A DNA stretch of 9,337 bases, from assembly GCA_964486825.1 (NCBI GenBank), contig CAZAQS010000192.1, positions 1 to 9,337 on the forward strand, given 5' to 3'. Under the pieces are notes generated by a model, which worked only from the letters and a program-made list of their open reading frames with translations, was not told the origin of the DNA and made no database searches. A program made the translations under genes and the position numbers. Positions 1-5,389 of the stretch are shown here, one piece after another (position 1 is the first letter of the stretch; every line of letters starts with the position of its first letter). The stretch comes from CAZAQS01 sp964486825 (GTDB lineage: Bacteria > Chloroflexota > Anaerolineae > Anaerolineales > UBA4823).

Positions 1-27
1 CGAAGATTCCTTGAACAAAGATCTTCG
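1..27. terminator. possible hairpin at left window edge, downstream of prs
   Basis: Positions 1-7 (CGAAGAT) and 21-27 (ATCTTCG) are perfectly complementary, giving a 7-bp stem with a 13-nt loop that may extend beyond the window. It lies about 65 nt past the prs stop codon on the minus strand, and on the plus strand it is followed by TCTTTA. It could end the prs transcript or that of an unseen plus-strand gene to the left. The left arm touches the window edge, so the real extent and any T-tract on the minus strand cannot be seen. Nothing else is recognisable in 28-91. Confidence 0.3.
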
Positions 28-91
28 TCTTTACTGAGGCTTGGGCAATACCCGTGCCTTGATCGAGCGTTCTTAATTTCCCGTACTAGGT

Positions 92-1156
92 TTACTGCAT
101 GGGCAGGTTGTAGTGGATGCGGTTGATTGCCAGGGCCAGGTCGTGCGATAGGTCCACCACCGTCAGGAAGGGGAGACTTGCGAACGCTACCGTTTGGGGG
201 ATGCTGTTTGTTTGCACCAAGCTCCGCAAACCGTAATTCTCATGCAGCTCGCTGAGCCGCTCCAGCGCGATCTCCCGGCACAGGTTATGAGAAACAGCCA
301 CGTGGACCTCCTGGATGCCTTTTTCACCCACCAGTCGTTTCACCAGGGAATGGATCGACCCGCCGCTACTGACCATATCGTCCAGGACGATGGCTGTCCG
401 CTTGCCAGTGAAGTCACCGATCACCTCTTCGATGACGGCTTCTTCCGGGCGCGGCCGGTATTTGGAGGCGATGGCCGCGCTCAGGTCCAGCTCCCGCGCC
501 ACGCGCGTGACCAGCTTGGCTGCGCCGGCGTCTGGCGCCACCAGCACAACGTCTTCCCGGTTCCGGTAGGCCTGGAAGCTCTCCACAAACATAGACAGCG
601 CCTCCAGACGCACCACAGGGATATGATCGTAGAAGCCCTGTACCTGCTGGCTGTGGGGATGCCAGGTGATCAGCCTGTCGATCCCGGCCTGAATGCTCAG
701 GTCGGCCATCAGGTTGGCTGTGGTGGGCTCCCGCTCGAAGCGGGTTGGTTTATCCTGGCGGGCGTAGGCCAGGTAAGGTAGCACGGCTGTGATATGGTTA
801 GCGCCCCATTCCCGCAAGGCGCGCACGGCAATCAGGAAGGCCATATAATTTTGATCGATCGGCCGCCTGGAGCCCGGATCGAGCAGCGCCTGGAACAGGA
901 AGACGTCAAACCCGTTCACGTCGATCCCCAATCGCACGTAAGTCTCAGAATCGGAAAACTCCCCTTCCAGGTCTTCGATGAAGGTGGGCTCCTCCTCGCC
1001 CGGCAGGGGATCACCCAGGTTTTCCCGGTAGGCCTCGAAGACCTTTCTCGCCATGCCAGAACCCGAACGGCAGGCAGCGATCAACATCGGCCCGCGCGGC
1101 GAGGCCGTGCGCGGGGCATATCGCTTGACAAATTTATCATTGGATCGTTCTTGCAT
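92..1156 (-). CDS. prs: ribose-phosphate pyrophosphokinase (PRPP synthetase), divergent
   Basis: Makes PRPP from ribose 5-phosphate and ATP in the cytoplasm, feeding nucleotide, His and Trp synthesis. Seen in the 354-aa product: FSDSE (about 67-71, canonical FSDGE), YARQDKP (131-137, ATP-binding RQD), EREPTTANL, the K-Y-R of the catalytic flexible loop (about 232-234), APDAGAAKL (207-215) and the PRPP/ribose-5-P loop VLDDMVSSGGS (257-267, canonical DDxxxTxGT-like). The product is longer than the usual ~315 aa because of an N-terminal stretch, and the canonical D-L-H metal/ATP motif reads H-P-H (166-168), so it is a divergent branch. The open frame reaches 1267, but ATG at 1156 is chosen: it has an AAAGG ribosome site 6 nt upstream, and the longer starts (1204, 1267) overlap a probable -10 box and an intergenic repeat. 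Transcribed away from the cluster to the right; no functional link to it is evident. Confidence 0.9.
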   Translation of the reverse strand: MQERSNDKFVKRYAPRTASPRGPMLIAACRSGSGMARKVFEAYRENLGDPLPGEEEPTFIEDLEGEFSDSETYVRLGIDVNGFDVFLFQALLDPGSRRPIDQNYMAFLIAVRALREWGANHITAVLPYLAYARQDKPTRFEREPTTANLMADLSIQAGIDRLITWHPHSQQVQGFYDHIPVVRLEALSMFVESFQAYRNREDVVLVAPDAGAAKLVTRVARELDLSAAIASKYRPRPEEAVIEEVIGDFTGKRTAIVLDDMVSSGGSIHSLVKRLVGEKGIQEVHVAVSHNLCREIALERLSELHENYGLRSLVQTNSIPQTVAFASLPFLTVVDLSHDLALAINRIHYNLPMQ

Positions 1157-1202
1157 AGCTAACCTTTCGTTATGCCAGCCACTTTTTCCCCATCGCGTGT
1201 CC

Positions 1203-1232
1203 ATTATAAACTTTTTGGGCCACAGATTACAA
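1203..1232 (-). promoter_or_regulatory. probable prs promoter
   Basis: Read on the minus strand, TTGTAA (1232-1227) and a perfect TATAAT (1208-1203) are separated by 18 bp. Transcription would start near 1196, leaving a leader of about 40 nt that ends in the AAAGG site before ATG 1156. This geometry supports the 1156 start. The -35 box is four of six to consensus, and it lies inside the first copy of the CCACAGATTAC-type repeat. Confidence 0.5.
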
Positions 1233-1280
1233 TCCACAGATTGCGCAGATGGGGAAATAGAATCCACGGATTACACAGAC
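1220..1280. repeat. degenerate CCACAGATTAC-type intergenic repeat
   Basis: Three imperfect copies of a CCAC(A/G)GATT unit start at 1220, 1234 and 1264. Two of them sit in a 30-nt period: AATCCACAGATT (1231-1242) and AATCCACGGATT (1261-1272), each followed by a CGCAGAT/CACAGAC-like tail. Short repeats of this kind occur between genes in many environmental bacterial genomes (general knowledge; not searched here). It does not code: the frame through it is the discarded N-terminal extension of prs. Confidence 0.55.
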
Positions 1281-1298
1281 GAACGAAGATGAGAGGAG

Positions 1299-1346
1299 AA
1301 GCAAAAAGCAGCCTTGCTTAACCGGTAAGTATCTTAATATCTTAAT
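1299..1346. promoter_or_regulatory. candidate operator cluster upstream of rpiR-type gene
   Basis: Three short symmetric or repeated elements are packed just upstream of the regulator promoter: an inverted repeat AAGCAA (1299-1304) / TTGCTT (1314-1319), a 6-bp palindrome ACCGGT (1321-1326), and a perfect tandem direct repeat ATCTTAAT-ATCTTAAT (1331-1346) that ends where a -35 box would be. RpiR-family proteins commonly bind near their own promoters as dimers or tetramers, so these are candidate sites for the product of 1395-2228. This is inference from position only. Confidence 0.3.
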
Positions 1347-1348
1347 AG

Positions 1349-1381
1349 TTCTGCATGAAAACTTGTGATATAATGCAAGAA
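1349..1381 (+). promoter_or_regulatory. extended -10 promoter with overlapping dyad for the regulator-led cluster
   Basis: TGATATAAT at 1366-1374 is a perfect extended -10 element (TGnTATAAT). The hexamer at the -35 position (around 1346-1351, TAGTTC) is poor, which fits an extended -10 promoter or one needing an activator. Start would be near 1381, a few nt before the ribosome site AAAGGA (1383-1388). The -10 is enclosed by an imperfect dyad: TTCTGCAT (1349-1356) faces ATGCAAGAA (1373-1381), with an inner CTTG/CAAG pair (1362-1365, 1376-1379). Binding there would block RNA polymerase. Confidence 0.5.
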
Positions 1382-1394
1382 TAAAGGATTTCTA

Positions 1395-2228
1395 ATGGCC
1401 TATACTGAGATCGTCGAGCAATACGATCGGGAGTTAACTCCATCAGAAGAGCGCTTGTATCGAGAGTTCGTTTACAACAAACAAGCGTTGGCATACATGA
1501 CGGCTGCAGAGGTCGCTGCGCTTGTGGGGGTCCATGAATCTACAGTTGTACGGCTAGCCCAAAAACTTGGATATAAAGGATATCGCGATTTAAGGATCAG
1601 CTTGAGAGAAGAGCTGAACGAAAAGGAGAATGCCGTTGAGCGTCTGCGCCAACGGATAGCTCGTTCTCATGAACTTACTACTTTGGTAGCAGATGAAATC
1701 CGGGCGCTTGAAGAGCTCTTAGTCAGTGTGTCCCAGGAAGAAATCGACTCGGCTGCTCGTGCCATCATTCCTGCTCACCAGGTCTACCTGTTTGCGTGGG
1801 GGCATGCATCTTCTCTGGTTGAATATTTAGACCGGCGCTTAAGACGTTCGAAGAAAGAAACGGTGGACCTGAGAAAGCAAGGAAGAGACCTGGCTGAAAA
1901 CTTGCTGACGCTTGGTTCCAATGATGTCCTGGTTGCTTTTGCATTCCATATTAAGCCACCCAGTTTGGAGACTCTTCTCCGTTATTCTAAATCTGTTGGA
2001 GCAACGACTGTCCTAATCAGTGATAATCTTGGTCCCCTGGTCCGGCCAAAACCAGATATCTTGATGGCTGCCCGGCATAGCGCCAAGCACGAGCTCCTTG
2101 GATTGAGCGTGCCCATGACGATCACAAACGCCCTGGTCCTGAGCATTGCAGAATTAGATGGTGGCCGGACCTTCGAAGCATTGGAATATTTGGAAGGTCT
2201 GCTAAGAAGATTTGACCGGTCCCCATAA
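1395..2228 (+). CDS. MurR/RpiR-family transcriptional regulator (HTH-SIS)
   Basis: A 277-aa DNA-binding regulator that usually senses a phosphorylated metabolite. The N-terminal part (about 1-75) is the RpiR helix-turn-helix: TAAEVAALVGV followed by the recognition-helix stretch ESTVVRLAQKLGY (about 36-60) and the typical GYRDLR. A linker helix (about 75-110) joins it to a SIS sugar-isomerase fold (about 115-255), seen in YLFAWGHASSLVEYLDRRL and in VLVAFAFHIKPP...ATTVLISDN. Start ATG has AAAGGA 6 nt upstream. It is the first gene of the plus-strand cluster and ends 29 nt before the PEP mutase family gene, so it is probably its local regulator. Known members act as repressors or activators of sugar-phosphate and amino-sugar pathways; the ligand here is not predictable, though a phosphorylated or phosphonate compound would suit both the SIS fold and the neighbours. 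Confidence 0.9.
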   Translation: MAYTEIVEQYDRELTPSEERLYREFVYNKQALAYMTAAEVAALVGVHESTVVRLAQKLGYKGYRDLRISLREELNEKENAVERLRQRIARSHELTTLVADEIRALEELLVSVSQEEIDSAARAIIPAHQVYLFAWGHASSLVEYLDRRLRRSKKETVDLRKQGRDLAENLLTLGSNDVLVAFAFHIKPPSLETLLRYSKSVGATTVLISDNLGPLVRPKPDILMAARHSAKHELLGLSVPMTITNALVLSIAELDGGRTFEALEYLEGLLRRFDRSP

Positions 2229-2257
2229 AGAACCCAAAATTATTAAGGGGAAAAACC

Positions 2258-3151
2258 ATGTTGGATCAAAAAGCTAAAAAAATGAGAACCCTGTTAGCGG
2301 AAAAGGAACTGGTAATTGGGGTTGGCGCACGGGATGCATTGGAAGCGAAGCTGATCGAACAGGCAGGTTTTGATTTTGTCTGGTCCAGCAGCCTGGCAGT
2401 GTCTGCTTCCTATGCCGTGCCAGATGCAAATTTGATTTCCATGAACCAGTACCTGGCTGCTGCACGCTCTATGAACGAAGTGATCGAGATTCCCATTATT
2501 GCTGATTGCGATACAGGTTACGGAAATGCCAATAACGTAATCTATACGGTCAAGCTTTTCGAGGAAGCAGGCATAGCTGGGATAAGCATCGAAGATAAAA
2601 AATTTCCTAAGGACAATAGCCTGCTTGCGGGTGGGCGCCAGGAATTAGCGACCATAGAAGAATTCGCTGGGAAAATTCGGGCGGCGAAGGACACGCAAAA
2701 AAGCGACCAGTTTTTCGTTATTGCCAGAGTGGAAGCGCTGATAGCAGGCTGGGGACAGGAAGAAGCCCTAAAACGATCCTACCGTTATGTAGAAGCTGGC
2801 GCTGATTGCGTCATGATTCACTCAAAATCCAAAACCCCGGATGAGATCGTCGAATTTATCAAGCAGTGGAATGGAGCGGCGCCTTTGATGTTGGTGCCCA
2901 CCACCTACCCTAGCCTGAGTGAAGAGCAAATCAAGGCATTAGGTAAGGTCAAAATTAGTGTATATGCAAACCAGCTGCTGAGAGTGTCGGTAAAATCTCA
3001 GGAAACACTCCTCGAAGAGATCAAGCGAGCAGGCGGCATCCATACCTGCGAGGACCTGATGGCGCCGGTTTCCCGGATTTTCGAGCTCCAAGGGGTTCCA
3101 GATATGAAAGCCAGAGAGAAAAAATACCTCCTGGCTGAGGATTCCGGTTGA
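2258..3151 (+). CDS. PEP mutase / phosphonopyruvate hydrolase family enzyme
   Basis: A 297-aa (beta/alpha)8-barrel enzyme of the isocitrate lyase/PEP mutase superfamily. Visible active-site signature: W42 and S44 in VWSSSL, D56, the metal-binding D83-C-D85 in DCDTGYGN, E112-D-K in IEDKKFPKDNS, gating-loop K118, N120 and S121, R157 in ARVEA, H188 in IHSK, and VPT (213-215). These match the residues known for PEP mutase, which interconverts phosphonopyruvate and PEP; the lyases instead carry a KKCGH/KRCGH-type loop, absent here. Asn at the N120 position favours mutase over phosphonopyruvate hydrolase (which I recall has Thr there), but VPTTYPSL near 213-220 differs from the VPTKYY of animal PEP mutase, so hydrolase activity stays open. 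Ribosome site AAGGGG lies 7 nt before the ATG. It overlaps the next gene by one base. No phosphonopyruvate decarboxylase is nearby. Confidence 0.87.
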   Translation: MLDQKAKKMRTLLAEKELVIGVGARDALEAKLIEQAGFDFVWSSSLAVSASYAVPDANLISMNQYLAAARSMNEVIEIPIIADCDTGYGNANNVIYTVKLFEEAGIAGISIEDKKFPKDNSLLAGGRQELATIEEFAGKIRAAKDTQKSDQFFVIARVEALIAGWGQEEALKRSYRYVEAGADCVMIHSKSKTPDEIVEFIKQWNGAAPLMLVPTTYPSLSEEQIKALGKVKISVYANQLLRVSVKSQETLLEEIKRAGGIHTCEDLMAPVSRIFELQGVPDMKAREKKYLLAEDSG

Positions 3152-4056
3152 TGGGGGGCATGAAAATTGGCTTCATTGGATTTGGCGAAGTAGGCTCCAT
3201 ATTTTCTCGCGCCATGGAAAAAAATGGAGCAAAAATACTTGTGTATGATACTCTGCTTCACTCCGGTAAAGGTGAGGAAATCATCAATGATAGGGTACAA
3301 GGGGGGGAAAGTACAATTTGCAGCACGATCGAAGAGCTAGTAACAAATAGTGATTACATTGTTGCTACTGTAACAACACAGTCTGCGAGAGCCGTAGCAA
3401 ATGAAGCAGTTAAATATTTAATACCTGGACAGACCTATATCGATCTTAATTCCACATCTCCTCAGGTAAAAGTGGAGTTGGCAGAAATTATTTCCTCCTC
3501 GGGGGCGGATTTTGTGGAAGGTGCTATCTTAGGGGCGGTAGGGGCTACGGGGGTAGATACGCAACTCTTAACGGCCGGAGAGAAGGGCAAAGAAGTCACT
3601 GGCCTGCTCAATCAATTAGGATTGAATGCCTCTTTCTATTCCACAGAAATTGGCAAAGCAGCAGTGTTCAAGATGTTAAGGGGTATTTTTTCCAAGGGTT
3701 TAGAGGCCCTTCTCTTGGAAGTATTGGTCGCTGGTAAGAAAGCCTCCATCGACAAGGATTTGTGGCAGGATATCGCCAGATTTATGACGGATAATCCGTT
3801 TGAAGTGGTGGCTTCCAATTGGATAAAAAGTCACGCGTTAGCCTACGAGAGGCGCTACTGGGAGGTGACCCAGATTGTGGAGACGATGAAGGAGTTAGGA
3901 GTGGACCCCATCATGGCTTCAGCGACGGAGACCTTGTTTAAACGGTCCCTCTCTCTCGGGCTATCGGACGCTTTTTCGCATAAGCCAGATTCATACGAGG
4001 AGGTGGTGGATTATATATGGAAAAAATTAGAAGGTGAGACGCTTGATCACCAATGA
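3151..4056 (+). CDS. NAD-dependent 6PGDH/hydroxyacid-type dehydrogenase with DUF1932-like C-terminus
   Basis: A two-domain oxidoreductase of the 6-phosphogluconate/beta-hydroxyacid dehydrogenase superfamily, about 301 aa. The Rossmann domain opens with GFIGFGEVG (GxGxxG), and the second strand ends in VYD; the acidic Asp there points to NAD rather than NADP. DLNSTSP is the family substrate-site motif, and FKMLRG holds the probable catalytic Lys (residue 174). The helical C-terminal part (KGLEALLLEVLVAGKKA onwards) looks like the DUF1932 type. Substrate is unknown; members of the superfamily oxidise 3-hydroxyacids or phosphorylated sugar acids. Start choice is ambiguous: ATG 3151 overlaps the previous stop (TGATG) and has GAGG 10 nt upstream; ATG 3160 gives the typical MKIGFIG start; TTG 3148 is also in frame. 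Overlap implies translational coupling to the PEP mutase family gene, so the two enzymes probably act in one pathway. Confidence 0.85.
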   Translation: MGGMKIGFIGFGEVGSIFSRAMEKNGAKILVYDTLLHSGKGEEIINDRVQGGESTICSTIEELVTNSDYIVATVTTQSARAVANEAVKYLIPGQTYIDLNSTSPQVKVELAEIISSSGADFVEGAILGAVGATGVDTQLLTAGEKGKEVTGLLNQLGLNASFYSTEIGKAAVFKMLRGIFSKGLEALLLEVLVAGKKASIDKDLWQDIARFMTDNPFEVVASNWIKSHALAYERRYWEVTQIVETMKELGVDPIMASATETLFKRSLSLGLSDAFSHKPDSYEEVVDYIWKKLEGETLDHQ

Positions 4057-4114
4057 CTACACTCCGTAATAACTGACCAATTGTTTATTCGCCCTATATT
4101 GTCGAGGAGGAAGT

Positions 4115-5254
4115 ATGAAAACCAACAGGAAAGTGATATTGGTGCTAACAGTATTGCTTGCAGTTGTATTGGCTGCTTGCCAAACTACCCCTGAAACGCC
4201 TGCTCCGGTCAGCCCAGCAGATACACCGGTTGTTCCCGCTGACACACCCGTACCACAGGAGCCTGAGCCGGAAGAGACCGGCGGATTTGTGGTTCCGGAG
4301 GAGCTTCGGGGAACTGAAATCGTCATCTACTCCTCTTTCCCCGACGAGCAAATTGCAGAATGGGCTGAGCCCTTCACTGCCCTGACGGGGATAAGAGTGC
4401 TGAATGTCGTGATTTCTTCTGGTGAAGGATTGAGCAGGATTAGAGCTGAGGCAGCAAATCCCCAGGCTGACTTTTGGTTGAGCGTCAGAGGCGCTCTCTT
4501 GCAGGACGCTCTGGAAAACGATCCGCCTCTGATCATCGAATACAAACCTAGAACGGTGGATGAGATTGCCCCTATTTACCAATATCCTGACAGCACCTTC
4601 TTTACGGGAGTAGGAACCTACCCGCTGGTGATCTTTTACAATGAGCCGGTTCTTCAGGAAATAGGTTTGGATGTTCCTGAAACCTATGAGGACTTGCTAG
4701 ATCCCCAGTATCGTGGCCAGATCCTGATGCCCCATCCAGGCACCTCGGGTACCGCTTTTTCCGCCATTACCACCTGGCTGCAAATCTATGGCGAGGAGGA
4801 AGGGTGGGCGTATATTCGAAGCCTGGCGCAAAATGTCGACCAGTTTACCCGCAGTGGTCGGGCTCCTCAGAACCTGGTAGCGCAGGGAGAATATCCGATC
4901 GGGATTGGTTTCTTCGATGCGGTATATTACCTTGGTGTAGAGGGCTATCCAATCGTCGCCGTATTCCCTACACCGCTTTTTGGCGAGCCATTTTCCGCCC
5001 AGGTCGTAGCAGGCGCTCGAAACGAAGAGGGAGCAAAACTATTCTTTGATTACCTGCTGACCACGGAAGCCCAAGAGGTCTTACCCCGCTATGGCACCTA
5101 TCCCGTCCGGGATGACGTACCGCCGCCTGAGGGTTACCCGCCTCTTTCGGAGTTAGACGTGTTCGATTACGACTGGGAGCACTGGGGTTCCCTGCGGGAT
5201 GAAATTCTCGACCGGTTCATCGCAGAGACACAAGTCGAGATCCCAGACGAATAA
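4115..5254 (+). CDS. ABC importer substrate-binding lipoprotein (Fbp/Pot-type, extracellular solute-binding)
   Basis: A 379-aa secreted lipoprotein that captures the solute for the importer encoded downstream. It has a basic N-terminus, a hydrophobic segment (about 7-20) and the lipobox LAAC with lipidation at C22. Residues 23-57 are a Pro/Thr/Glu-rich tether with PADTPV twice (34-39, 41-46). The mature domain (about 65-330) shows IYSSFPDEQ, YPLVIFYNEP, HPGTSGTAFSA and GYPIVAVFPTP, all usual landmarks of the ferric/spermidine/phosphonate periplasmic-binding family. Alignment by eye around 264-281 (FFDAVYYLGVEGYPI) suits the organic-solute branch, such as 2-aminoethylphosphonate-type binders, at least as well as the tyrosine-rich ferric branch, so the substrate is open. 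The ribosome site GAGGAGG (4104-4110) is strong. It is 58 nt after the dehydrogenase gene and is followed by a large hairpin before the permease. Confidence 0.88.
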   Translation: MKTNRKVILVLTVLLAVVLAACQTTPETPAPVSPADTPVVPADTPVPQEPEPEETGGFVVPEELRGTEIVIYSSFPDEQIAEWAEPFTALTGIRVLNVVISSGEGLSRIRAEAANPQADFWLSVRGALLQDALENDPPLIIEYKPRTVDEIAPIYQYPDSTFFTGVGTYPLVIFYNEPVLQEIGLDVPETYEDLLDPQYRGQILMPHPGTSGTAFSAITTWLQIYGEEEGWAYIRSLAQNVDQFTRSGRAPQNLVAQGEYPIGIGFFDAVYYLGVEGYPIVAVFPTPLFGEPFSAQVVAGARNEEGAKLFFDYLLTTEAQEVLPRYGTYPVRDDVPPPEGYPPLSELDVFDYDWEHWGSLRDEILDRFIAETQVEIPDE

Positions 5255-5272
5255 AATCTGAGCGACGCTTAT

Positions 5273-5318
5273 CCATCTATCACTTCACCACTTTTTATGA
5301 GTGGTGAAGTGAGGATGG
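5273..5318 (+). other. strong intra-operon hairpin between binding-protein and permease genes
   Basis: A 13-bp perfect stem: TCACTTCACCACT (5280-5292) pairs with AGTGGTGAAGTGA (5300-5312), loop 7 nt. After a 2x1 internal loop, CCATC (5273-5277) pairs with GATGG (5314-5318), giving 18 pairs in all. No T-run follows, so it is not a classical intrinsic terminator. Hairpins in this position, after the binding-protein gene of an ABC operon, are known to protect the upstream mRNA or attenuate read-through, so more binding protein than permease is made. That role is inferred here. Confidence 0.65.
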
Positions 5319-5362
5319 AGCGGCCTGTGCTTGGAAGACCAGCCCTTCGAACGTACTACTTA

Positions 5363-5383
5363 CTATCTGTAAAGATAGAGAGG
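5363..5383 (+). promoter_or_regulatory. small GUAA-capped hairpin abutting the permease ribosome site
   Basis: CTATCT (5363-5368) pairs with AGATAG (5373-5378) around the loop GTAA, which is a GNRA-type tetraloop in RNA. The stem runs into the ribosome-binding sequence AGAGAGG (5377-5383), 6 nt before the permease ATG at 5390. It is AT-rich and weak, so any effect on translation is speculative. Confidence 0.3.
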
Positions 5384-5389
5384 TAAACC

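Noticed and set aside
1..91. Open plus-strand frame 1 entering from the left edge
   Set aside because: It continues into the antisense of prs to about 126 and shows no family signal; the short frame 2 ending near 37 is also too short to call.
194..781. Long plus-strand open frame (195 codons) opposite prs
   Set aside because: It is antisense to a well-supported prs gene with intact family motifs; its translation has no recognisable domain and many His/Arg/Gln residues typical of a shadow frame.
1157..1267. N-terminal 37-residue extension of prs
   Set aside because: It runs through a probable -10 box and an intergenic repeat, has no ribosome site at its start, and adds nothing conserved in Prs; ATG 1156 has a good site.
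1220..1280. CRISPR array
   Set aside because: Only two or three imperfect units of about 12 nt, without uniform repeats or spacers of regular length, and no cas genes.
2258..3151. Methylisocitrate, 2,3-dimethylmalate or isocitrate lyase
   Set aside because: Those lyases carry a catalytic Cys in a K(K/R)CGH loop; here the loop reads FPKDNS with no Cys, matching PEP mutase instead.
4073..4100. CTGACC-N16-TATATT as a separate promoter for the binding-protein gene
   Set aside because: The implied start (about 4107) would fall inside the GAGGAGG ribosome site, so the transcript would lose it; read-through from the upstream genes is more likely.
4145..4582. Minus-strand open frame (145 codons) opposite the binding-protein gene
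   Set aside because: Antisense to a clear lipoprotein gene with a signal peptide and family motifs; no ribosome site or domain of its own.
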